DNA from: Burkholderiales bacterium
GTDB taxonomy: Bacteria > Pseudomonadota > Gammaproteobacteria > Burkholderiales > Burkholderiaceae_C
Length of the DNA stretch: 64,000 nt
Reading direction: 5' to 3'
Assembly: GCA_021414305.1 (NCBI GenBank)
Contig: JAIOOS010000017.1
Coordinates: 1 to 64,000, forward strand
Shown: one piece after another, positions 1 to 7,590 of the stretch
Layout of the letters: every line of letters begins with the position of its first letter
How positions within the stretch are numbered: the first letter of the stretch is position 1
Position numbers and translations under genes: made by a program
Notes under the pieces: generated by a model
What the model saw: only the letters and a program-made list of their open reading frames with translations
Database searches by the model: none
What the model was told of the DNA's origin: nothing

Positions 1-1167
1 CACGCCGCCCACGATCTCGTTCGGCACGCCGTGCTGGCGCAGCTCGGTCTCCAGCGCACGCGACTGGGCGTTCGTGCGGTAGAGCACGGCGCAGTCGGCG
101 AGCTGGCGGCCGCGCGTCTGCTGGCGCTGCAGCCAATGACGCACGCGGCGCGCCTCGAACGTCTCGTCGGGCGTGAGCGCGAACGCGATCTTGGCGCCGT
201 CGCCGCGCTCGCTCCACAGCGTCTTGCCCTTGCGCGCGACGTTGTTCGCGATCACCGCGTTCGCCGCGTCGAGGATGTTCTTGGTGCTGCGGTAGTTCTG
301 TTCCAGCCGGATCGTGACCGCGCCCGGGAACGCGCGCTCGAAGTCGAGCACGTTCGCGAGATCCGCACCGCGCCAGCCGTAGATGCTCTGGTCGTCGTCG
401 CCGACCGCGGTGATCAGGCCCGCCTCGCCGGCGAGCAGCTTCATCAGCTCGTACTGCACGCCGTTGGTGTCCTGGTACTCGTCGACCAGCACGTAGCGCA
501 GCCGCTCGCGCCAGGCGGCGAGGACCTCGGCGTCGCGCGCCAGCAGCTTCGCCGGCAGGACGATCAGGTCGTCGAAGTCGACCGCCTGGTAGGCGGCGAG
601 CCGCTCCTGGTAGCGCTCCATCACCCGCGCCGCGACCAGCGCGTCGGCGGCGCTCTGGTCGTTGCCGGAGATCACGCCAGCGCCGACTTCGGCGGCGGCG
701 CCGGCGGCGTCGAGGCCGCGGTTCTTCCACGCGCCGATCGCCCACTGCCAGCGCCGCGCGAGCGCGTTGTCGGTGGTGCCGCCGGCGTCCTTCAGCACGC
801 CGAGCACGTCGTCGCTGTCGAGGATGCTGAAGTTGGGTTTGAGGCCGAGCCGCTCCCCGTCGGTGCGCAGCATGCGCACGCCGAGCGAATGGAAGGTGCT
901 GATCGCCAGCGGCGCGGCGGCGCGCTTGCCGACCAGCGCCGCCGCGCGCTCGCGCATCTCGGCCGCGGCCTTGTTGGTGAAGGTGATCGCCGCGATCTGC
1001 CCCGGCGCGTAGCCGGCCTCGAGCAGGCGGGCGATCTTGTGGACGATGACGCGCGTCTTGCCCGAGCCCGCGCCGGCGAGCACCAGGCAGGGACCGCGCA
1101 GGTAGTGAACCGCCTCGAGCTGCGCCGGGTTGAGCGAGGGCGGTGGCGCGGCGACGCCCGGCCGCAC
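1..1167 (-). CDS. rep: ATP-dependent DNA helicase Rep (UvrD/Rep superfamily 1), C-terminal part cut by window edge
   Basis: A 3'-5' DNA helicase of the Rep/UvrD family, which unwinds DNA ahead of stalled forks and displaces bound proteins. About 389 N-terminal residues are visible. They begin with the Q-motif region LNPAQLEAV, then Walker A AGAGSGKTR, motif Ia TFTNKAAAEM, the FDDLI segment, Walker B VDEYQDTN, motif III GDDDQSIYGWRG and motif IV LEQNYRS. The order and wording match E. coli Rep more closely than UvrD. The start is a GTG at 1167, two bases after the sppA stop, so the gene is probably cotranscribed with and coupled to sppA. The rest of domains 2A/2B lies outside the window. The family assignment is secure; the Rep rather than UvrD label is likely. 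Confidence 0.9.
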   Translation of the reverse strand, partial: MRPGVAAPPPSLNPAQLEAVHYLRGPCLVLAGAGSGKTRVIVHKIARLLEAGYAPGQIAAITFTNKAAAEMRERAAALVGKRAAAPLAISTFHSLGVRMLRTDGERLGLKPNFSILDSDDVLGVLKDAGGTTDNALARRWQWAIGAWKNRGLDAAGAAAEVGAGVISGNDQSAADALVAARVMERYQERLAAYQAVDFDDLIVLPAKLLARDAEVLAAWRERLRYVLVDEYQDTNGVQYELMKLLAGEAGLITAVGDDDQSIYGWRGADLANVLDFERAFPGAVTIRLEQNYRSTKNILDAANAVIANNVARKGKTLWSERGDGAKIAFALTPDETFEARRVRHWLQRQQTRGRQLADCAVLYRTNAQSRALETELRQHGVPNEIVGGV

Positions 1168-1169
1168 CT

Positions 1170-3032
1170 TCAGAACGGCACCGTGCAGAGGCAGTGGGCG
1201 ACGGCGTCGAAGGGCTTCTTCCGCTCGGTCAGGCCGGTGAGCCAGCCGAGCTCGCGGGTCGCCGGCGCGAGCGCGCTCGCCGGGATGCCGATGCCGTTCA
1301 GCCGGGCGTCGATCGCCGCCGAAACGCCGCGCCCGACCTCGGCGTTGAGCAGCGAGACGAAGCGCGAGAACGCGCCGGGCTCGCGCTCGATGTAGAGCAC
1401 GCGCGGATCGTCGCCGAGCTTGCCGCGCAGCGCCGCCGACTTGAGCGCATCGCCGTAGGAGCCGAGCCGGTCGACCAGGCCGCGCTCCAGCGCCTGCCTG
1501 CCCGACCAGACCCGACCCTGCGCAATCGCGTCGATCTTGTCGGGCGTGGTCTTCCTCGCCTGCGCGACCCGGCCGATGAACGACTGGTACTCGTGATCGA
1601 CGCTCTTCTGGATCATGTCGGCCAGGCGCGGGTCGAGCGGCACGCGCGGGTCGTAGGCGCTGCGCAGCCAGGTCGTCGCCAGCGGCGTCGAGTGGACGCC
1701 GAGCTTGTCGAGCGTGCCGGAGAAGTTGGGCAGGAGGGCGATCACACCGATCGAGCCGGTGACGGTGCTCGGGTCGGCGATGATCTCGTCGGAGGCGGTC
1801 GAGATCCAGTAGCCGCCCGAGGCGGCGAGGTCGCCCATCGAGACGACCACGGGCTTGCCGGCGGCGCGCGTGAGCTCGAGCTCGCGCCGCACCAGCTCGG
1901 AGCCGAAGACGCTGCCGCCGGGCGAGTTGACGCGCAGCACCACCGCCTTCACGTCCTTGTCGTCGCGCGCCTTCCTGATCAGGTTGGCGGTGGAGAGCCC
2001 GCCGACGGTGCCGATCGGCGCCACGCCGTCGACGATCTCGCCCTCGGCCACGACGACGCCGATCGCGTCGCCGGTGAGGCGCGGCCTGAGGCGCGACAGG
2101 TACTCGTCGAACGAGGTCTGGCGGAAGGTCTTGTGCTCCGCGTCCTCCACGCCGCGCGAGACCATCAGTGCGCGCAGCTCGTCGCGGGTCTTGAGCCCGT
2201 CGACCGCCTTGTCGGCGAGCGCGAGCCTGGCGCGATCGCCGCCCACCGCCTGCAGACGCTCCGGCGCCTCGTCGATCGACTTCATCACCGAGCCGGGCGC
2301 AAGCTTCCTCAGCTTCTCGATCTCGTCGGTATAGGTCTTCCACAGCGAGCCGAGCAAGGCGGTCTCGGCCTCGCGCGCCTCGGGCGAGGGCTCGTTGGCG
2401 ACGTAGGACTCGCCGAAGTCCTTGAACGCGCCGGCGCGGATCACCTTGACGCTGACGCCGAGCTTGTCGAGCGCGTCCTTGTAGTAGTTCTGCACGCCGC
2501 CGAAGCCGGTGACGTTGACCGCGCCGAGCGGGTGCAGGTACACCTCGTCGGCGTGCGCCGCGATGTAGTACTGGCGCTGGTCGTAGCTCGAGCCCCAGGC
2601 GACGACCTTCTTGCCGCTCGCCTTGAAGCGGTCGACCGCGGCGCCGATCTCGCGCAGCGAGGCCAGGCCGGTGGCGTCGAGCTCGTCGAGGATCAGCACG
2701 GCGCTGGTGATCTTGTCGTCCTTGGCGGCCGTGTCGAGCACCGCGAGCACGTCACGCAGCTGCATCTTCTGCGGCGTCGTCTCGCCGCGAAGCTGGTCGA
2801 TCGCGGTCGAGCGCAGGTTGCCCGCGCGCTGCTCGGCGATCGAACCATCGAGGGCGAGCACGAGCGCGGTCTTGTCGGCGAGCGGCTGCGGGCCGCTCCG
2901 GATCAGCGCCATCACGACGACGAGCAGGATCGCAAGGAAGACGAGGTTGAGCACGACCCGGCGGCTGACGTCGACGACGCGCCAGGCGCCGCGGAAGAAC
3001 CGGCGCACGGGGCCGGGGTTGGACGCGGACAT
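1170..3032 (-). CDS. sppA: Signal peptide peptidase SppA, 67-kDa type
   Basis: A membrane-anchored serine protease that degrades leftover signal peptides in the inner membrane. The 620 residues match the double-domain 67K form (E. coli 618). A single membrane segment lies at about residues 25-45 after a basic N-terminus. The general base Lys is in AGAFKDFGES (about residue 203), and the nucleophile Ser is in DLAASGGYW (about residue 403). This Lys/Ser split across two repeats is typical of the family. The stop lies two bases before the rep start. The start ATG at 3032 is preceded by a purine-rich GGAGCC. The C-terminal tail after LTGLTERKKPFD looks unconserved. Confidence 0.95.
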   Translation of the reverse strand: MSASNPGPVRRFFRGAWRVVDVSRRVVLNLVFLAILLVVVMALIRSGPQPLADKTALVLALDGSIAEQRAGNLRSTAIDQLRGETTPQKMQLRDVLAVLDTAAKDDKITSAVLILDELDATGLASLREIGAAVDRFKASGKKVVAWGSSYDQRQYYIAAHADEVYLHPLGAVNVTGFGGVQNYYKDALDKLGVSVKVIRAGAFKDFGESYVANEPSPEAREAETALLGSLWKTYTDEIEKLRKLAPGSVMKSIDEAPERLQAVGGDRARLALADKAVDGLKTRDELRALMVSRGVEDAEHKTFRQTSFDEYLSRLRPRLTGDAIGVVVAEGEIVDGVAPIGTVGGLSTANLIRKARDDKDVKAVVLRVNSPGGSVFGSELVRRELELTRAAGKPVVVSMGDLAASGGYWISTASDEIIADPSTVTGSIGVIALLPNFSGTLDKLGVHSTPLATTWLRSAYDPRVPLDPRLADMIQKSVDHEYQSFIGRVAQARKTTPDKIDAIAQGRVWSGRQALERGLVDRLGSYGDALKSAALRGKLGDDPRVLYIEREPGAFSRFVSLLNAEVGRGVSAAIDARLNGIGIPASALAPATRELGWLTGLTERKKPFDAVAHCLCTVPF

Positions 3033-3107
3033 GAAAAGGGGGCTCCGGAGGAATTTCGAGGTCGCTGACGGGCCCTAGCTTAAGCGACGCCCCGATACTT
3101 GCCGCCC

Positions 3108-4163
3108 ATGCAGGCCATCCTCGCCGTCACGGTGCCGTTCTTCGCGCTGGTGCTGCTCGGCTGGATCGCGGCCCGCGCCGGCCCGCTGCCGGAAAGCGCG
3201 ATTCCCGGCCTGAACGCCTACGTGCTGTTCTTCGCCCTGCCCTGCATGCTGTTCCGCTTCGGCGCCAGCCTGCCGCTGGCGCGGCTCGCCGACCCGGCGC
3301 TGCTCGGCATCTATCTCCTGTGCGGGGTGCTGATGGTCGGCCTGACGGTCGCCGTCACGCTGCGGACGCAGCGGCGGCCCGGCGGCGTGGGCCTCCGCGA
3401 CGCCGCCTTCGGCGCCCTGGTCGCCGCGTTTCCCAATGCCGGCTTCATGGGCGTGCCGCTGCTGGTGGCGCTGTTCGGCGATGCCGCGGCCGGCCCGGTG
3501 ATCGCCGCCATCGTGGTCGACCTCGTGGTGACGAGCACGCTCTGCCTGGCCCTGGCCGAAGCCGAGTCGGCCCGCTCCGGCGGCGACGCCGAACGGCGCG
3601 CGGTGCACGCCGCGGCGATCGCCCTGCGCCGTGCGCTGACCAACCCGCTGCCGTGGGCGATCGTGCTCGGGGCGGTCTCGGCGGCCCTGCGGCTCGAGCC
3701 GATCGCGCCGGTCGCGCAGATCGTCCGCATGCTCGGCGACTCGGCGACGCCGGTCGCCCTGTTCACGATCGGCGCCGTGCTGTTCCGCGCCGGCAACCAC
3801 GTGCACTCGCGCACCCCGGTCGGCCACTTCCTGCCGGTCGCCCTGCTCAAGCTGTTCGTGCACCCGGCGCTGGTCTTCGGCACCGGCCTCGTGGCCCGCG
3901 CGCTGGGCGCGCCGGTGCCGACCTTCGGCCTGATGATCCTCACCCTCACCGCGGCCCTGCCGAGCGCGAGCAACGTATCGCTCCTGGCCGAGCGCTACGG
4001 CGCCGACAACGGCCGGGTCACGCGGATCATCATGGCGTCGACGATGCTGGCCTTCCTCAGCTTCTCGGGCATCGCCTGGCTCTTCGAGAAGGGTAAACCC
4101 GGAGAAGCGGTGAGTGCGAGTATCGGTACACTGTATACAGAATCCAAATCCATGTCTCAGTGA
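3108..4163 (+). CDS. AEC-family (auxin efflux carrier/MdcF-like) transporter
   Basis: A multi-pass inner-membrane carrier of the AEC family, whose members move small carboxylates such as malonate or malate. It has 351 residues from the ATG at 3108; a TTG at 3099 is possible but less likely. Two bundles of hydrophobic segments flank a charged central loop (about residues 145-180). Family-like features are the opening segment with VLLGWIAARAG, the NAYVLFFALPCMLF segment and the AAFPNAGFMGVPLL helix. The reading frame runs about 20 residues past the last helix, across the palindrome upstream of the GntR gene, and its TGA overlaps the regulator GTG. This position suggests it carries the substrate handled by the downstream enzymes; the substrate is unknown. 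Confidence 0.85.
   Translation: MQAILAVTVPFFALVLLGWIAARAGPLPESAIPGLNAYVLFFALPCMLFRFGASLPLARLADPALLGIYLLCGVLMVGLTVAVTLRTQRRPGGVGLRDAAFGALVAAFPNAGFMGVPLLVALFGDAAAGPVIAAIVVDLVVTSTLCLALAEAESARSGGDAERRAVHAAAIALRRALTNPLPWAIVLGAVSAALRLEPIAPVAQIVRMLGDSATPVALFTIGAVLFRAGNHVHSRTPVGHFLPVALLKLFVHPALVFGTGLVARALGAPVPTFGLMILTLTAALPSASNVSLLAERYGADNGRVTRIIMASTMLAFLSFSGIAWLFEKGKPGEAVSASIGTLYTESKSMSQ
4131..4140. promoter_or_regulatory. Palindrome CTGTATACAG, candidate GntR/FCD operator
   Basis: CTGTATACAG is a perfect 10-base palindrome and one of the few AT-rich spots here. FCD-type GntR regulators typically bind short dyads built on GT(N)AC, such as TNGTATACNA. It lies 20 bases before the regulator start, so autoregulation is the simple reading. 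It also contains TATACA, which could serve as a -10 element. It is inside the end of the AEC carrier frame. Confidence 0.5.
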
Positions 4164-4834
4164 CCGCCCAGCTCGTCAGGCTTCAAACCGCCCCGGACCT
4201 CGTCGACCGCGTCTATCGCGCCCTGCTGGATGCCATAAGTGAGGGCTCGCTCGTTCCGGGCGCGAAGCTGACGCAGGAAGAGATCGCCGAGCAACTTGCC
4301 GTCTCGCGGCAGCCGGTGCTGCAGGCGCTGCGCCTGCTGAAGCAGGACGGCCTGGTGCACGACGCGCCCGGCCGCGGCGTCATCGTCGCCCCGCTCGACG
4401 CCGAGCGGATCGGCCAGGTCTACGAAGTGCGCGGCGCGCTCGACGGCCTGGCCGCGCGGCTGGCCGCCGAACGCCGGGCCGTGCTCGACCCGAAGCTCAT
4501 CGAGCACGGCCGGCAAACGGCCCGCGGCAAGGACATCAAGGCGATGATCGAAGCCGACATCGCCTTCCACAACGCGATCTACGCGGCCTCCGGCAACCCG
4601 CTGATCGGCGCCAGCGCCCGCGCCCACTGGGTGCACCTGCGCCGGGTGATGGGCGCGGTGCTGCAGTCTTCGCCGCAGCGCGAGGCGATCTGGGACGAGC
4701 ACGCGGCCATCGCCGCCGCCATCGCCGCCGGCGACGCGCGCCGCGCCGCCGAGCTCATCGACCATCACGCGCTCGGTGCGAGCGACAACCTGCGGACGCG
4801 GCTTGCCGCCGTCCTGACCACGACCCTTCCCTGA
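4160..4834 (+). CDS. GntR-family transcriptional regulator, FCD (FadR) subfamily
   Basis: A ligand-responsive DNA-binding regulator of 224 residues. The N-terminal winged helix includes LTQEEIAEQLAVSRQPVLQALR and the wing LVHDAPGRGVIV. The C-terminal all-helical FCD domain has the metal/ligand His and Asp positions in IEADIAFHNAIYAASGN and a later His in DEHAAIAAAI and LIDHH. The GTG start overlaps the AEC stop by four bases (GTGA) and has no convincing Shine-Dalgarno sequence, so it is either translationally coupled or read from a short leader. It probably represses the dioxygenase/oxidoreductase genes downstream and responds to their substrate, likely a carboxylate or sugar acid. That role is inferred. 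Confidence 0.9.
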   Translation: MTAQLVRLQTAPDLVDRVYRALLDAISEGSLVPGAKLTQEEIAEQLAVSRQPVLQALRLLKQDGLVHDAPGRGVIVAPLDAERIGQVYEVRGALDGLAARLAAERRAVLDPKLIEHGRQTARGKDIKAMIEADIAFHNAIYAASGNPLIGASARAHWVHLRRVMGAVLQSSPQREAIWDEHAAIAAAIAAGDARRAAELIDHHALGASDNLRTRLAAVLTTTLP

Positions 4835-4845
4835 AAGGACCCGCC

Positions 4846-5718
4846 ATGAAACTCACCCCGGACCAGCTCGCCCAGTTCGACCGCGACGGCTATCTCTTCT
4901 TCCCCGGCATGTTCTCGGCCGCGGAAACGAAGGTCCTGACCGACGCCGTGCCCGAGCTCTACGCCCGCCGCGAGGTCTACAACGTGCGCGAGAAGGGCAG
5001 CGACGCGGTCCGCACCAACTTCGCGGCGCACATGTACAGCGAGCCCTTCGCCAGGCTGGCGCGCCACCCGCGCATGGTCGAGCCGGTGCAGAGCCTGCTC
5101 GGCGACGAGCTCTACATGCACCAGTTCAAGATCAACGGCAAGATGGCCTTCAACGGCGACGTCTGGCAGTGGCACCAGGACTACGGCACCTGGCTCAACG
5201 ACGACGCGATGCCCGAGGCGCGGGCGATGAACATCGCCATCTTCCTCGACGACGTCAGCGAGTTCAACGGCCCGCTCATGTTCATTCCCGGCAGCCACAG
5301 GAAGGGCGTGGTCGACGCGAAGCACGACCTCACGACCACCAGCTACCCGCTCTGGACCGTCGACCACGCGCTCATCGCCGAGATGGTGGAGAAGGCCGGC
5401 GGCAAGAACGGCGGCCTTGTCTCGCCGCACGGCCCGGCCGGCTCGATGATCCTGTTCCATGGCTGCCTGCTGCACGCCTCGGGCTCCAACCTCTCGCCCT
5501 ACAACCGGGTGAGCGTCTACCTCAGCCTGAACGCCGTCGACAACCACATCCGCCGGCACAAGCGGCCCGAGTACATCGCCCACCGCGACTTCACGCCGCT
5601 CAGGCTGCTGCCCGACGACTGCCTGCTGAAGGACTATCCGGTCGAGCTGCCGTGGAAGAGCGGCATGCCCGCTTCAGCCCTCGTCACCTCGACCGACGAG
5701 CTGAAGCTCGCCGCCTGA
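4846..5718 (+). CDS. Phytanoyl-CoA dioxygenase (PhyH) family Fe(II)/2-oxoglutarate oxygenase
   Basis: A non-haem iron oxygenase that should couple decarboxylation of 2-oxoglutarate to hydroxylation of an unknown small molecule. It has 290 residues. The proximal Fe ligands are His110 and Asp112 in WQWHQDYGTW. The likely distal His is His210 in LLHASGSN, followed by the 2-oxoglutarate-anchoring Arg221 in SPYNR. The WHQDYGTW motif resembles ectoine hydroxylase and related small-substrate PhyH enzymes. A clear GAAAGGA lies before the ATG. The gene sits 11 bases after the GntR gene and 8 bases before the oxidoreductase, so the three form one operon. The substrate cannot be read from sequence. Confidence 0.88.
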   Translation: MKLTPDQLAQFDRDGYLFFPGMFSAAETKVLTDAVPELYARREVYNVREKGSDAVRTNFAAHMYSEPFARLARHPRMVEPVQSLLGDELYMHQFKINGKMAFNGDVWQWHQDYGTWLNDDAMPEARAMNIAIFLDDVSEFNGPLMFIPGSHRKGVVDAKHDLTTTSYPLWTVDHALIAEMVEKAGGKNGGLVSPHGPAGSMILFHGCLLHASGSNLSPYNRVSVYLSLNAVDNHIRRHKRPEYIAHRDFTPLRLLPDDCLLKDYPVELPWKSGMPASALVTSTDELKLAA

Positions 5719-5726
5719 AGCCCGCC

Positions 5727-7088
5727 ATGAGTCTTCACGCACAACTCCAGCGCCGCCAGGCCGAAGGCAAGCCGATCCGCATCGGCCTGATCGGCGCCGG
5801 CAAGTTCGGCTCGATGTACCTGGCGCAGATTCCGCGCACGCCGGGCGTTCACCTGGTCGGCATCGCCGACCTCTCGCCCGACGGCGCGCGGCGCAATCTC
5901 GCGCGGGTCGGCTGGGACGACGCACGCACGCGCGCGCCCAGCCTCGACGCTGCCGTGAAGGACGGCCGCATGACGCACATCGGCGAGGACTGGAAGGCGC
6001 TGGTCTCGCACCCGGCGATCGACGTCGTCGTCGAATGCACCGGCCATCCGATCGCCGCGGTCGAGCACTGCCTGGCGGCCTATGCGCACGGCAAGCACGT
6101 CGTCAACGTCACGGTCGAGGCCGACGCGTTCTGCGGCCCGCTGCTGGCGAAGAAGGCGGCCGAGGCCGGCGTGATCTATTCGCTCGCCTTCGGCGACCAG
6201 CCGGCCCTCATCTGCGACCTGGTCGACTGGGCGCGAACCTGCGGCTTTCCGGTCGCCGCCGCGGGCCGTGGCCACAAATGGCTGCCGCACTTCAGCGAGT
6301 CGACGCCGGAGACGGTGTGGGGCAACTACGGCCTCACGCCCGAACAGGCCGAGCGCGGGGGCCTCAACCCGAAGATGTTCAACAGCTTCCTCGACGGCTC
6401 CAAGCCCTCGATCGAGTCGACCGCGGTCGCCAACGCGACCGGCCTGACGGTGCCGAGCAACGGCCTGCTCTATCCGCCGGCGAGCGTCGAGGACATTCCG
6501 TTCGTCACCCGACCGATCGCCGAGGGCGGCGTGCTCGAGAGGAAGGGCATGGTCGAGGTGATCTCCTCGCTCGAGGCGAACGGCCGCAAGATCCCGTACG
6601 ACATCCGGATGGGCGTCTGGGTCACGGTCGAGGGCGAGACCGAGTACATCCGCAACTGCTTCGAGGAATACAACGCCCACACCGACCCGAGCGGCCGCTA
6701 CTTCACGCTCTACAAGCGCTGGCACCTGATCGGCCTGGAGGTCGGCATGTCGGTGGCGAGCGTGGCGCTGCGCGGCGAGGCCACCGGCGTGGCGACCTGC
6801 TGGAACGCGGACGTGGTGGCGACCGCGAAGAAGGACCTCAAGCCGGGCGACATGCTGGACGGCGAGGGCGGCTACACGGTGTGGGGCAAGCTCCTGCCGG
6901 CCGAGACCTCGCAGCGCCTGGGCGGCCTGCCGCTCGGCCTGGCGCACGACGTGAAGGTGACGCGGGCGGTGAAGAAGGGCCAGAGCCTGAGCTGGAGCGA
7001 CGTGGCCATGGACACGACGACCGCCGCCTACAAGGTGCGGCGCGAGATGGAGTCGATGTTCGCGCTGCCGCAGCTGAAGACGGCGTGA
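5727..7088 (+). CDS. NAD(P)-dependent oxidoreductase with C-terminal SAF domain
   Basis: A 453-residue protein of unknown substrate. The N-terminus holds a Rossmann fold with IGLIGAGKFGSMYL (about residues 18-31) and resembles homoserine dehydrogenase-type dehydrogenases; VVECTGHPIAAVEH follows as the second half of the nucleotide fold. The last hundred residues carry a SAF-like segment around ATAKKDLKPGDMLDGEGG, a fold shared with sialic-acid synthase, AltD/UxaA-type dehydratases and FlgA. Such proteins are often mislabelled FlgA. The start is ATG 5727, just after the PhyH stop. Neighbours suggest a short pathway of hydroxylation followed by oxidation or retro-aldol-type cleavage; this is inference. 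Confidence 0.8.
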   Translation: MSLHAQLQRRQAEGKPIRIGLIGAGKFGSMYLAQIPRTPGVHLVGIADLSPDGARRNLARVGWDDARTRAPSLDAAVKDGRMTHIGEDWKALVSHPAIDVVVECTGHPIAAVEHCLAAYAHGKHVVNVTVEADAFCGPLLAKKAAEAGVIYSLAFGDQPALICDLVDWARTCGFPVAAAGRGHKWLPHFSESTPETVWGNYGLTPEQAERGGLNPKMFNSFLDGSKPSIESTAVANATGLTVPSNGLLYPPASVEDIPFVTRPIAEGGVLERKGMVEVISSLEANGRKIPYDIRMGVWVTVEGETEYIRNCFEEYNAHTDPSGRYFTLYKRWHLIGLEVGMSVASVALRGEATGVATCWNADVVATAKKDLKPGDMLDGEGGYTVWGKLLPAETSQRLGGLPLGLAHDVKVTRAVKKGQSLSWSDVAMDTTTAAYKVRREMESMFALPQLKTA

Positions 7089-7096
7089 TGCCGCGC

Positions 7097-7537
7097 TCAG
7101 CGAGGATCGATCACGCCCGCCTGGTACAGGCCGATGAGGAGCAGCAGGACCGCGTCGGTCGCGAGCGCGATCGTCACCACGAGGCGTACGCGCTTTTGCG
7201 CATGATCGTCGCCGACGATCAGGAAGCGCTCCGGCCGGGCCGGCTCGTGGCGCAGCTGCACCTGCTCGCCGACCCGGTACGTGCGGCTGCGCCGCGGCGC
7301 GATCAGGTGCACGTTCACGGTCTGCCGCGTCGCCGTGCTGAAGCGCAGGCCGGTCTCGTTCACCGGCACGCCCTTGCCGGCCAGGCGCTGCTGGAACGAG
7401 GTGACGGTGGCGATCGCGAGCGGCCCTTCGAGGATGCGCGCCCGGCGCCGGCCCGACCATACGTAGATGGCGACCGTGAGGCCCATGCACACGACGATGC
7501 CGAGGGCGAGCAGGCGGACGATGTCGTTCGAGGTCAT
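7097..7537 (-). CDS. DUF3592-like membrane protein
   Basis: A 146-residue protein with a transmembrane segment at each end (about residues 7-25 and 118-138) and a soluble middle between them. The middle contains VNVHLIAPRRSRTYRVGEQV and LRHEPARPERFLIVGDD, which resemble the DUF3592 layout, in which a small beta domain sits between two helices. The function of that family is unknown. It lies convergent to the SAF oxidoreductase with an 8-base gap and is divergent from the amidohydrolase. Confidence 0.65.
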   Translation of the reverse strand: MTSNDIVRLLALGIVVCMGLTVAIYVWSGRRRARILEGPLAIATVTSFQQRLAGKGVPVNETGLRFSTATRQTVNVHLIAPRRSRTYRVGEQVQLRHEPARPERFLIVGDDHAQKRVRLVVTIALATDAVLLLLIGLYQAGVIDPR

Positions 7538-7590
7538 GGGCAGCGCCCAGTGTGCATGAACACCCCGTGGCTACGACAAGGAGGCGTCGC

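Noticed and set aside
4131..4140. The palindrome as a LexA or phage attachment site
   Set aside because: It does not fit the LexA spacing (CTG-N10-CAG), and there are no integrase genes or flanking repeats.
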